A stretch of DNA of 64,000 nt from Bradyrhizobium oligotrophicum S58 (lineage in GTDB: Bacteria > Pseudomonadota > Alphaproteobacteria > Rhizobiales > Xanthobacteraceae). Shown piece after piece: positions 17,060 through 24,787 of the stretch; within the stretch, counting starts at the first letter, position 1, and the number at the start of each line of letters is the position of its first letter. The stretch covers positions 1,302,001-1,366,000 of the forward strand of contig NC_020453.1 in assembly GCF_000344805.1 (NCBI RefSeq), written 5' to 3'. The translations under genes and the position numbers were made by a program. The notes below the pieces were generated by a model. That model did not search any database, was not told the origin of the DNA, and worked only from the letters and a program-made list of their open reading frames with translations.

Positions 17060-18550
17060 CTATTCGGCCGGCGCCGAGACTTCGTCACCGACGCGCCGCA
17101 GGCCGGCGAGGTCGAAGTCCTTGCCGCCGATCAGGCCCGCGATGACGACGGTGAGGCCGCTGATGGCCAGGATCGACAGCGTCCCTATCAGCTCGCCCGC
17201 CGTCGCATAGATCGGCATGCCCACGGCGATGGCCAGCGCAATGCCGCCGACGAAGCCGACCATGTTGGTCTTCGGCCACAGGATAGACAGCACCAGCGGC
17301 AGCAGGATCGAGGTCTTCAGCGCATAGGTCGTCAGCACCAAGGTCGTGAAGTCGAGGCCCGACAGCACGATCAGCGTGGCCACGATGCCGCCGAGCAGCA
17401 CCGAGAGCTTGGTGATCACGAACAGGTTGCTCTCGGAGGTCTGCGGGAAGTATCGCTTGACGATGTCGACGGCGACGACGGAGGACAGTGCAGCGCTGGC
17501 GCCGTCGATGGTCGAGTAGCAGGCGGCGAGGATGACGAGCACGTAGAGCAGGACAAGCGTCAGTCCGAGGCCGATATGCGACACGATGTAGGGGCCGACG
17601 GCGACGATGTCGCCGCCGAAATCCGCGGGTTTCAGGCCGTAGGCAATGCCGACCAGGCCGAGCATGCCCAGGCAGATCGGAATGGGATAGAACAGCGCGC
17701 CCGACCACAGGAACACGCGGCCCACGTCACGGCTCTTGATCGCCCACACCTTCTGCCAGAAGGTCTGGTCCGAGACCGTGGCGGCGAGCAGGCCGAACGC
17801 CAGCGTGATGCCGAAACCTGCGGCCGCGTCCGGACGCAGGACCGAGAGGTTGCGGGCATCGGCGGCGCCCGCTGCTGTGAAGACGGCTTCCGATCCGCCC
17901 GGGATCACGGCATACACCGCCGCCACCACGATCGCGGCCGGCACCGTGATCATCAGCGTGTTGAGCGTTCCCGTCATCACGCTGGTCCACAATCCTCCGA
18001 AATAGGAATAGGCGAGCACGCAGATGATGCCGACGACGGTCGCGACCTTCCAGTCGATTCCGAACACCGTCGAGATGACGACGGACGTGCCCTTCAGATT
18101 GATCAGGATCTCCAGGATGATGCCGAAGATCATCGTCACGGTCACGATCGCGGTCGCGGCTTTCGACCTGCTGAACCGATACTCGATGAACTCGGAGATC
18201 GTGTAGCCCTCCGGCATGTTCTTGCGCAGGATGCGGGCGAACGGGATCATCGCCATCACGGCGAAGCCGTTGGGCACCACGAACCAGAACAGGCCGGACA
18301 GGCCCCATTGATAGGTCATTGCGGAGCTCATCATCACCGCCATGGCCCAGGTCCAGACGGCGATCACCGAGCCGACGCCGAAGCCGAAGCCGACGCGGCG
18401 GTCGGCGATGATGAAGTCGTGGGTGTTTCGAACGAGCAGGGTCTTCACGGCATAGGACAGGGCGAGTGAGAACAGGCCCAGTCCGATCATCGACGCAAAC
18501 CCGAGGGTCGGCGTCAGACTTGGCATCGCGGCAAAGATAGACTTGTCCAT
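17060..18550 (-). CDS. Sodium:solute symporter family transporter
   Basis: 496 residues from ATG 18550 (GGAG in the complement of 18559-18562). About 13 hydrophobic segments, with SSS-family stretches such as FGVGSVIAVWTWAMAVMMSS near the N-terminus, YTISEFIEYRFSR and STIDGASAALSSVVAVDIVKR. Members couple Na+ entry to uptake of organic acids, amino acids, urea or other solutes. Its place between a flavin reductase and a monooxygenase gene suggests that it imports the substrate of those enzymes. It starts 17 bases after the flavin reductase stop, so cotranscription is likely. Confidence 0.9.
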   Translation of the reverse strand: MDKSIFAAMPSLTPTLGFASMIGLGLFSLALSYAVKTLLVRNTHDFIIADRRVGFGFGVGSVIAVWTWAMAVMMSSAMTYQWGLSGLFWFVVPNGFAVMAMIPFARILRKNMPEGYTISEFIEYRFSRSKAATAIVTVTMIFGIILEILINLKGTSVVISTVFGIDWKVATVVGIICVLAYSYFGGLWTSVMTGTLNTLMITVPAAIVVAAVYAVIPGGSEAVFTAAGAADARNLSVLRPDAAAGFGITLAFGLLAATVSDQTFWQKVWAIKSRDVGRVFLWSGALFYPIPICLGMLGLVGIAYGLKPADFGGDIVAVGPYIVSHIGLGLTLVLLYVLVILAACYSTIDGASAALSSVVAVDIVKRYFPQTSESNLFVITKLSVLLGGIVATLIVLSGLDFTTLVLTTYALKTSILLPLVLSILWPKTNMVGFVGGIALAIAVGMPIYATAGELIGTLSILAISGLTVVIAGLIGGKDFDLAGLRRVGDEVSAPAE

Positions 18551-18567
18551 TGCGATAACTCCGGGGT

Positions 18568-19092
18568 TCAGGAACTCTGGTGAATCGTGTGATAGTTGCG
18601 GGCGTGGTAGAGCAGCGGCGTGCCGCCGCCGGCGGCCTGCGCCGAGTGGATGTCGCAGAGCACGATGGCATGGTCGCCGGATGGGATCAGGTCGACGATA
18701 TCCGCGCTGAGATGTCCGAGAGCCCCGGCGATCAGCGGCGCACGATGAGTCCCGCCGATAAGTTCCACATCGTCGTAGGACCCCGGCGCGAGCTTGCTCG
18801 CGAACCTGTCGGACAGCTCCCGCTGTCCGGAGGTGAGGATCGATATGCCTACGCTCATGCCGGTGCTGAGCGAGGCGTAGCTCCGGCTGCTTTGAGCGAC
18901 GCAGAACAGCACGCGAGGCGGCACCAACGAAACGGACGTCACCGATGTGGCGGTGAAGCCATGGAGGTTGCCGCCGCGCCAGAACGTCACGACCGAAACG
19001 CCGGATGCGAGCTGACTGAACACGTCCCTGAAGGCGCGTTTGAGTTCGTCCGCAGACGTGGGAACAGAAGCCTCTCCTTCGACGACGCTCAT
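18568..19092 (-). CDS. Flavin reductase-domain protein (FMN reductase component)
   Basis: 174 residues from ATG 19092. This start is preferred to TTG 19101 because GAAGG lies nine bases before it. It is a flavin reductase-like split barrel of the HpaC/NtaB type: FRDVFSQLASGVSVVTF, the GFTATSVTSVSLVPPRVLFC core, and a C-terminal GDHAIVLCDI strand. It should reduce FMN with NAD(P)H and pass it to the two luciferase-type monooxygenases encoded in the same operon. The start codon lies in a sequence that is repeated 191 bases upstream. Confidence 0.9.
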   Translation of the reverse strand: MSVVEGEASVPTSADELKRAFRDVFSQLASGVSVVTFWRGGNLHGFTATSVTSVSLVPPRVLFCVAQSSRSYASLSTGMSVGISILTSGQRELSDRFASKLAPGSYDDVELIGGTHRAPLIAGALGHLSADIVDLIPSGDHAIVLCDIHSAQAAGGGTPLLYHARNYHTIHQSS

Positions 19093-19106
19093 GACATCCA
19101 ACCTTC
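19087..19106. repeat. Direct repeat, copy 1 of 2 (stop/start junction)
   Basis: GCTCATGACATCCAACCTTC (top strand), repeated with two mismatches at 19278-19297. On the coding strand each copy carries a GAAGG ribosome site and ATG in the context ATGTCATGAGC, overlapping the stop of the frame before it. Confidence 0.75.
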
Positions 19107-19283
19107 AGCAAGCTGAATCATTCGATCCGAGATCGCAACGGACTGCGCGAAATAAGAATGTTCTGTGCGATCGCGCGAGGCTCGCGGAAAAATCACCCAC
19201 CGCACCCGCAGGCAGCGAAAGTCGCGTGCCACGATCGGTGTAGTCCATCGAACCTGCGTGATGCTCACTTCGGTGAGGCTCAT
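19089..19283 (-). CDS. Doubtful 64-codon ORF between monooxygenase and flavin reductase
   Basis: The frame begins at an ATG overlapping the stop of the upstream monooxygenase gene and stops in an ATGA overlap with the start of the flavin reductase gene, so both junctions look translationally coupled. The ribosome-site context is the same as that of the flavin reductase. The product (MSLTEVSITQV... ending EGWMS) has no recognisable domain, membrane segment or signal, and its Arg-rich, mixed composition is not convincing. It may be a small real gene, a leader for coupling, or inserted/duplicated junk between two formerly adjacent genes. Confidence 0.3.
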   Translation of the reverse strand: MSLTEVSITQVRWTTPIVARDFRCLRVRWVIFPRASRDRTEHSYFAQSVAISDRMIQLAEGWMS

Positions 19284-19297
19284 GACATCTGACCTTC
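19278..19297. repeat. Direct repeat, copy 2 of 2 (stop/start junction)
   Basis: GCTCATGACATCTGACCTTC, 18 of 20 bases identical to the copy at 19087-19106. It includes the last codons and stop of the upstream monooxygenase gene. Confidence 0.75.
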
Positions 19298-20356
19298 GAA
19301 GGCGAGTAGTCGATTGTCCCGCAGCGGCCTGATCACCTGCTTCATGAAAGGCCCGGCATCCCGCATCGGGTCGTCGAACTGGCAGACGATGCGATCGAGG
19401 CCCATCGCCTGCAGCCTGGGGATGCGATTGCGGATGTCCTCGAAGGAACCGATCAGGCCGAGTTCGAAGCCGGCATTGGAATCGACCATCTGCTCCTCGC
19501 CGAGCGCGGCCCAGGCGGCGGCGCCGGAGCTGCCGATGACCTTGCGGAAAAAGTCGATCGTCTGAGCGTTGCGACGTCCGACCACCGTCTTCCAGCGCTG
19601 CTGCGCCTGCTCGGTCGTCTCCGTGGCGATGACATAGGCATTGGCTGCGACCAGGAGCGTCCGGCCCCAGCTGTTGGCTTCCTGCCGCACCGCCTCGATG
19701 CGCCGCTTCAGCTCCTCATCGCCCATGCCGTTGAGGAACAGGCAATGGCCCCATTCCGCCGCCATCTGCATGGCACGGTCGGAGTGGCCCGCGATCCAGA
19801 CCTCGGGCAGAGCATTCTGGTCCAGGCCGTAGGTGGGCGGCTGCTTGATCTCGATTGACTGCGCCTCTCCCGGCAGAGCGTCGGTTTCGACGATCTCGGC
19901 GGGCGGCTGGAACAGGCCATAGAGCGTGCGCAGGAATTCGCCCGCGCGATCGTAGCGCCCGTTGTGATCCAGCCAGTCGACGCCGGACAGATCGAACTCC
20001 TCCTTCCACCAGCCGCACACGATGTTCATGCCGAGCCTGCGCTCCGCGATCTTCGACAATGTGTCGAGCATGCGCGCGACGAGGAAGGGCGAGCGGAAGC
20101 CGGGCTTGATGGCGCCGCAAAGCCCGACCTTGCTGGTGACGGCGGCGATCGCTGCCAGAATGCTCCAGGCGTCGGCGACGCTCTCGCTCGGACCATGGAT
20201 GCAGTTGAGCAGGTTCTCCGAGGCGTAGAGGAAGTCGAACCCGAGCGCCTCGGCCTGCTGGGCGATGGCGAGACAGGCGGCGACGTCAGGCCCGGTCGGT
20301 GCGTCCAGCGAACGCAGCCAGCCGCCATAGACCGGGAGCCAGATGCCGAACTCCAT
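19280..20356 (-). CDS. LLM-class flavin-dependent oxidoreductase (SsuD-like)
   Basis: 358 residues from ATG 20356. It has the luciferase-like monooxygenase pattern: FGIWLPVYGGW at the N-terminus, AEALGFDFLYASENLL, RLGMNIVCGWWKEEFD and a C-terminal flavin-contacting LGLIGSFEDIRNRI. The pattern resembles alkanesulfonate monooxygenase-type enzymes and differs from the NtaA-type enzyme at the other end of the operon, so the pathway may use two successive oxygenations. It is the first gene of the minus-strand operon and is divergent from the LysR gene. An alternative longer start lacks a ribosome site. Confidence 0.9.
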   Translation of the reverse strand: MEFGIWLPVYGGWLRSLDAPTGPDVAACLAIAQQAEALGFDFLYASENLLNCIHGPSESVADAWSILAAIAAVTSKVGLCGAIKPGFRSPFLVARMLDTLSKIAERRLGMNIVCGWWKEEFDLSGVDWLDHNGRYDRAGEFLRTLYGLFQPPAEIVETDALPGEAQSIEIKQPPTYGLDQNALPEVWIAGHSDRAMQMAAEWGHCLFLNGMGDEELKRRIEAVRQEANSWGRTLLVAANAYVIATETTEQAQQRWKTVVGRRNAQTIDFFRKVIGSSGAAAWAALGEEQMVDSNAGFELGLIGSFEDIRNRIPRLQAMGLDRIVCQFDDPMRDAGPFMKQVIRPLRDNRLLAFEGQMS

Positions 20357-20811
20357 CAGGCGACCTCGCGTGCTGTGTAGGAGGCTCGCGGAGCACGATC
20401 GTGGATCGATGCGTCGTCGGCCGGTGTCGCAGAAGTAGCAGGCGGCATGTCCTTGCTGTCCTCGCTCGAAAACCTCGTGCGAAGTAATTAGCAAGCGTCC
20501 TGCCAAGACGGGCCGCGCGCAGGCGCTCGGCGCTTGTGCTGAAAATAACAGCGTAATTGATCGATAATGCGTCCTGAAATGCCTGCCGTGAAAGCAGTTC
20601 AGAACTACTTATTCATTCAGTTTATGCGCACTGAAGTGTATGAATGATACGGCGCCGCTTTTGATGTTGGTCCCTGCAAGGATGAAACGAATTCATCGAA
20701 AGCCATGGGAGTGACTGGTTTGACGGCATCCCGGCTCGGGAACTGGTTCGAATTTGTCCGTGGGAGCGCATTCGGCGGCGAGCCGGATGTCGCCGAGGCC
20801 CAGGAGAGTCC
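20357..20811. promoter_or_regulatory. Divergent control region between monooxygenase operon and LysR gene
   Basis: 455 bases without a gene. The AT-richer middle holds two dyads: AAGCAGTTC-A-GAACTACTT (20592-20610, paired at all but one position of each arm) and TTCAGT-N8-ACTGAA (20616-20635), the latter flanked by ATTCAT (20611-20616) and ATGAAT (20640-20645). LysR proteins usually bind such interrupted dyads between their own gene and the divergent target operon, so these are the best candidate operators. Confidence 0.5.
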
Positions 20812-21681
20812 ATGACCTTCGAGCAAATGAGGATCTTCCTCGAAGCCGCTCATTTCGGCAGCTTCACCCATGCGGCGGAGCGGCTCGGTCTCACCCAATC
20901 GGCGGTCAGCGTCTCCATCAAGAAGCTCGAGGAGAAGCTCGACGTTCCCTTGTTCGACCGCTCGGGTCGCAGGCTTTTGCTGACCGAAGCGGGGCAGGTT
21001 CTGCTGAACGAGGCCGAACGGATCCTCCGTGACGTCGAACTGACGATGCGCCGCGTCGAAGGCCGCCGTCCCCTCTCGCCCTCCGCGCTCGTTGCTTGCA
21101 CCGCGAACGCCTACGACTTCTGGATGCCGCAAATGCTGGCGCGGGAGAATGGCTCCGGCGCGCATGGTGTGGACCTCATCCGGGGAGGCGTCAACGAGGT
21201 CGCCGCCTATGTCATGCGCGGAACGGCCGACGCCGGAGTGACCAGCGCGATGCCGAGCCATCCTCAGTTCCAGCAGGTCGCGGTGTTCGCGGACCGGCTG
21301 GTGCTCTGCGGTCACCCGGAGCGTGCGCGAGAGGTGCCTGATGATCTCGGTTGGAAGGCGCTCGCTGAGCAGGCGCCTTTGCTGTGGGAGCACGGCGAAC
21401 TGACGCCGACGCTGGTCGCGGCTCTCGCCTCCCACCGCGTCGAGGCCGATCGCGTGGCGCATCCCGTGCTGAGGCTGTCATCGAGCACGGCCGTGATCTC
21501 GGCGCTGCTCGGCGGCCGTTACATCGGCTTCGTCTCAGACCGCGCCGCACAGCCGTGGCTGTCGTCGGGACGGCTCGTCCGCATCGGCGCGCTGGAAATT
21601 CCGGTTCGCTATTGGCTGTTCGGTCTGCGCGAGCACAATATCGACCGCTTCGTGTCCCTGTTCGGCGGGCGCGTAGAGTAA
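20812..21681 (+). CDS. LysR family transcriptional regulator
   Basis: 289 residues from ATG 20812 (AGGAG at 20802-20806). The N-terminal winged helix is typical (MRIFLEAAHFGSFTHAAERL, then LTQSAVSVSIKKLEEKL), followed by a periplasmic-binding-protein-like effector domain (about 90-285). It is transcribed away from the monooxygenase operon, the classical layout for a LysR activator and its target. The inducer is probably the substrate of that pathway or a metabolite of it; many regulators of sulfur-compound use are of this family, but this is only suggestive. Confidence 0.93.
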   Translation: MTFEQMRIFLEAAHFGSFTHAAERLGLTQSAVSVSIKKLEEKLDVPLFDRSGRRLLLTEAGQVLLNEAERILRDVELTMRRVEGRRPLSPSALVACTANAYDFWMPQMLARENGSGAHGVDLIRGGVNEVAAYVMRGTADAGVTSAMPSHPQFQQVAVFADRLVLCGHPERAREVPDDLGWKALAEQAPLLWEHGELTPTLVAALASHRVEADRVAHPVLRLSSSTAVISALLGGRYIGFVSDRAAQPWLSSGRLVRIGALEIPVRYWLFGLREHNIDRFVSLFGGRVE

Positions 21682-21820
21682 GCGATCGGAAGCGTCGGCT
21701 GAGTGTGGGATGTCGCGCACGACGGGCAATCCAATCATGACAGCTCTGCGCAAACTGCCCGTCGAGCCAGTTTGTCGCAGCGTGAGCCCTTGTGTCGTCG
21801 GGCAAATCAGGACGATGTTT

Positions 21821-22194
21821 CCGCGCATCCCGCCTCACTCGGAGGGGCGTTGCGCGCGATCGTCACGACACGCGAGGCGGGGAGGCGATGGCCGCGAGGT
21901 GCCGCAGCGTAGCTTGCTACGCGGACGAACGGCAGCTTGCGGACGTGAAGTCGTGTGGTCCTGATCTCCCGGTGCCGAGGTCAAGTCGACGCCAGCGCTT
22001 GATGCGCTGCGTTGACGACGGGGGCAATCAAGCCGGTCCCCGGGGAGAGCGCGAAGTAAGCGTTAAGACTGTCGCGCAGGGAATGCCGGATGATCGGCAG
22101 CACCTGTGGTACCTGCCGCCTGCATTTTTTCGCAGGCGGGCCATGGGTGAGGCCTTCACCCGGCATTCCCTGCGCCCTCCGACCTGAGGAGGGC
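21821..22194 (+). repeat. Long structured intergenic repeat, copy B
   Basis: Second copy of the element at 582-944. The central structure is kept: outer arms GCGCAGGGAATGCCGG and CCGGCATTCCCTGCGC, inner hairpin CCGCCTGC...GCAGGCGG, the conserved GGGCCATGGG and the closing CCCTCC...GGAGGG hairpin. At one outer-stem position copy B has T-A where copy C has G-C, a paired change. Confidence 0.75.
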
Positions 22195-22376
22195 GACAAC
22201 GACCGGCAAAGCTCGGGCAAGATCTGCCGCGGGAATGCGAACGCGTGCAACCGCGTGAATTAGGAGACGAGATGCCCGCCCCGCAATGACGGATGAGAGA
22301 GGGTTCATCTCCTCTCGACGAACATTCGCGAGGCGCAAAGCGAGAGTGGAATCCTCGCACTCGCGACACACTCCAA

Positions 22377-22525
22377 TGTCGTCCCGGGCAAGCCGTCAGC
22401 GCGCGTAAGCGCGGTGGCGGCGCCGACCCGGGATCCACAGGGAGGTGGGATTGAGCACGATGGAGGACCAGCAACGCGTCTCAAGGACCGCCGGTGGTTA
22501 TGGGTCCCGGCGTTCGCCGGGACGA
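22377..22525. repeat. Palindromic intergenic repeat (GTCGTCCCGG type)
   Basis: Outer arms TGTCGTCCCGGGCAAGCC... and GTCCCGGCGTTCGCCGGGACGA around a divergent centre. Same family as 34628-34741 and 51355-51475. Confidence 0.65.
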
Positions 22526-22617
22526 GAGCGGAAAGTGGAGCGCCATCGAGGATCACTGCGAACAGTCCACGCAGCCGGTGATGCGACACGCTGGCGGTGC
22601 CGCACGATCCGCACGAC

Positions 22618-22998
22618 CTAAGTCTTCGCCGCCTTCGACGCCAGCGCGTCGGCGACGGCGGTCCGGATGTCGGCGATCGAGAACGGCTTGGTGATGACGT
22701 CATGAGCGATGGCGCTGAGATTCGATGCCCGCTCGCGCTGATGGGCAAAGCCGGTCATCAGCAGGATGGTGAGGTCAGGAAAATCACGCGCGGCCGACAG
22801 TGCCAGGGCAATGCCATCCATGATCGGCATCTGGATGTCGGTCAGCAGCAGGTCGAAGGCGCCATTCTCGCGGGTGAGGATGTCGAGGGCCTCGGCGCCA
22901 TCCTGCGCCGTCACGGTGTCATGACCGTCCATCGCAATGGCGCGCGCGACCAGCGTCCGCATCGATTCTTCGTCGTCGGCGATCAGGACGCGCGACAT
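22618..22998 (-). CDS. CpdR-like single-domain response regulator
   Basis: 126 residues from ATG 22998; the protein is a receiver domain only. The acidic pocket (ADDEES), phospho-acceptor Asp in LLLTDIQMPIMDG, the TGF segment and KPFS near the C-terminus are all present. The TGFA and KPF features and the lack of an output domain resemble CpdR, which in alphaproteobacteria directs ClpXP proteolysis during the cell cycle; a CheY-like partner in another system is also possible. It lies downstream of a zinc-ribbon protein gene on the same strand and back to back with ftsEX, a neighbourhood that fits cell-cycle work. Confidence 0.85.
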   Translation of the reverse strand: MSRVLIADDEESMRTLVARAIAMDGHDTVTAQDGAEALDILTRENGAFDLLLTDIQMPIMDGIALALSAARDFPDLTILLMTGFAHQRERASNLSAIAHDVITKPFSIADIRTAVADALASKAAKT

Positions 22999-23012
22999 GC
23001 CGTTTCGTCTCC

Positions 23013-23044
23013 GTCTCGTGGGCCCCGCGGGCGACCCACGAGAC
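23013..23044 (-). other. Intercistronic hairpin
   Basis: Perfect 10-base inverted repeat GTCTCGTGGG / CCCACGAGAC with a 12-base GC-rich loop, between the zinc-ribbon gene and the response regulator gene. No T tract; probably an mRNA stability or processing site. Confidence 0.45.
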
Positions 23045-23052
23045 CACAATCA

Positions 23053-23913
23053 TCATGCACTGCCGGCGGCCAGATCGCGCCGGTTGAAGAACCGTATATC
23101 GATATTGCGGCCTTCGGGAGGGGGCGAGGCCAGACGCGACTTGAACACGGTGCGCTCGCCCGGCTTCAGCATGGTCTGTTCGAGCAGCGCGTTCCAGGCG
23201 TAGATCTCGGTGCCCTGCGCGTCACGGACGCTGAAGCGGAGCCGGGGCAGGTCGACCGGTTTCTTCGTCAGGCTGACGATCGTCCCTTCGATCACCAGCA
23301 CCGGCTTGCCGTCGACGGTTTCGGTCGCCACCTTCAGGTCCTTGAAGGAGAGGCCGCGCAGGTTCACCTCGAGCCCGACCAGCTTGTAGAACGAGGCCGT
23401 CTGGGGCATCAGCCTGACCACGTCGGCACGCCATACCACCAGCGCAATCGTGAGCACCGCCATGGCAGCCGTCAGCACCGGCAGGTTCAACACCCTCTTG
23501 CCTGGGAAATCCGGCAAAGCCGGGCGCCTGAGGAGCCTGCCGAGACCGGCGAGACGCGAGGCCCTGCTCTCTGCCGGCTGCTCGGCCGCTTCGGTGTCGT
23601 CGTCGGACTCCGCGAGCGCGTCCTCGGGCCAGCCGGCGGCCAGGGGCGGACTATCCACCTCGGGCGGCCGTTCGTCGTCATCGCCCTCTCGGGCGAGGGC
23701 TTCCCACTCGTCGGCTGCGTCGCGCGGCGCGGATATCGCCCCGGCCCCGGCCTCGGCCATGGCCGGCAGCGGTGCCGGAGCCTCGACCGCGTCCTCGGGA
23801 TGCGCCAGCCAGACCTCCTTGCAACGGGAGCAGCGTACGCTGCGGCCAGCCATACCAAGGGTTGCCAGATCGATGGCATAAGATGTCGCACAATGGGGGC
23901 AAACGATGAACAT
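23053..23913 (-). CDS. MJ0042-type zinc-ribbon membrane protein
   Basis: 286 residues from ATG 23913, where the zinc ribbon begins at once: CPHCATSYAI...VRCSRCKEVW gives two CxxC pairs. An acidic, low-complexity linker (about 45-145) leads to one membrane segment (about 160-180, VLTAAMAVLTIALVVW) and a C-terminal extracytoplasmic beta domain of DUF3426 type (LKVATETVDGKPVLVIEGTI). The topology is a cytoplasmic zinc finger with a periplasmic sensor-like domain. Function is unknown. It is divergent from ftsE, with 214 bases between the starts. Confidence 0.85.
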   Translation of the reverse strand: MFIVCPHCATSYAIDLATLGMAGRSVRCSRCKEVWLAHPEDAVEAPAPLPAMAEAGAGAISAPRDAADEWEALAREGDDDERPPEVDSPPLAAGWPEDALAESDDDTEAAEQPAESRASRLAGLGRLLRRPALPDFPGKRVLNLPVLTAAMAVLTIALVVWRADVVRLMPQTASFYKLVGLEVNLRGLSFKDLKVATETVDGKPVLVIEGTIVSLTKKPVDLPRLRFSVRDAQGTEIYAWNALLEQTMLKPGERTVFKSRLASPPPEGRNIDIRFFNRRDLAAGSA

Positions 23914-24127
23914 CGCGCCTGTTCTCCAACGGCCATTGCCGCTTTGTTTCCGACAGTTCGTGCTACAAGGACCGCCATGTCGACGAACTTCGGAACTCAA
24001 TCGTGCCATTGGTACATGGCAACCGTTAACGAACCGGAAACCATAACGGGCGCTCAATCGGGCCATCGTACCGCCGGACTTCTTACGGGCGGATGGGCCA
24101 TGCACGCCGTCGAACGGAGCTGAGGCT

Positions 24128-24787
24128 TTGGTTCGGTTCGAAAATGTCGGACTGCGCTATGGACTGGGGCCGGAGATCCTCCGCGACCTCAGTTTCCAGA
24201 TTCCGGCCCATTCCTTCCAGTTTCTCACCGGCCCGTCGGGCGCCGGCAAGACCTCGCTGCTGAAACTCCTGTTCCTGTCGCTGCGGCCGACCCGGGGGCT
24301 GGTCAATCTGTTCGGCTACGACATCTCGCTCCTGAGCAAGGAGGAGATCGCCGATTTACGCAAGCGCATCGGCATCGTGCTGCAGGATTTCCGGCTGCTC
24401 GACCACATGACGACCTATGAAAACGTGGCGCTGCCGTTTCGCGTGATGGGGCGGGACGAGTCGAGCTACCGCAAGGAGGTGATCGACCTCCTGAAATGGG
24501 TCGGCCTCGGCGAGCGCATGGATGCGCTGCCGCCGATCCTGTCGGGCGGTGAGAAGCAGCGCGCGGCGATTGCGCGCGCCGTGATCTCGCGGCCGCAACT
24601 GCTGCTTGCGGACGAGCCGACCGGCAACGTCGATCCGACACTGGGCCGCCGCCTTCTGCGGCTATTCATCGAACTGAACCGCTCGGGTACGGCGGTGATC
24701 ATCGCAACCCATGACATCACGCTGATGGACCAGTACGAGGCCCGCCGGCTGGTGCTGCATCAGGGACGATTGCACATCTATGAGTAG
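24128..24787 (+). CDS. ftsE: Cell division ATP-binding protein FtsE
   Basis: 219 residues, the standard length. Walker A GPSGAGKTS, the FtsE-type FRLLDHMTTYENVALPFRV, signature LSGGEKQR and Walker B LLLADEPTGNVD are intact. FtsE with FtsX forms an ABC-type complex at the division septum that controls peptidoglycan hydrolases. The start is TTG 24128 with GGAG (24116-24119) eight bases upstream. The last codons overlap ftsX by eight bases. Confidence 0.95.
   Translation: MVRFENVGLRYGLGPEILRDLSFQIPAHSFQFLTGPSGAGKTSLLKLLFLSLRPTRGLVNLFGYDISLLSKEEIADLRKRIGIVLQDFRLLDHMTTYENVALPFRVMGRDESSYRKEVIDLLKWVGLGERMDALPPILSGGEKQRAAIARAVISRPQLLLADEPTGNVDPTLGRRLLRLFIELNRSGTAVIIATHDITLMDQYEARRLVLHQGRLHIYE

Larger units (their letters stand above)
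21682..22617. other. Intergenic repeat island 2
   Basis: No convincing gene. It holds copy B of the long structured repeat (21821-22194) and a long palindromic repeat (22377-22525). The short open frames here follow the repeats and lack ribosome sites. Confidence 0.6.

Noticed and set aside
22597..24123. A 508-codon plus-strand frame
   Set aside because: Antisense to the response regulator and zinc-ribbon genes, which carry clear motifs on the other strand.
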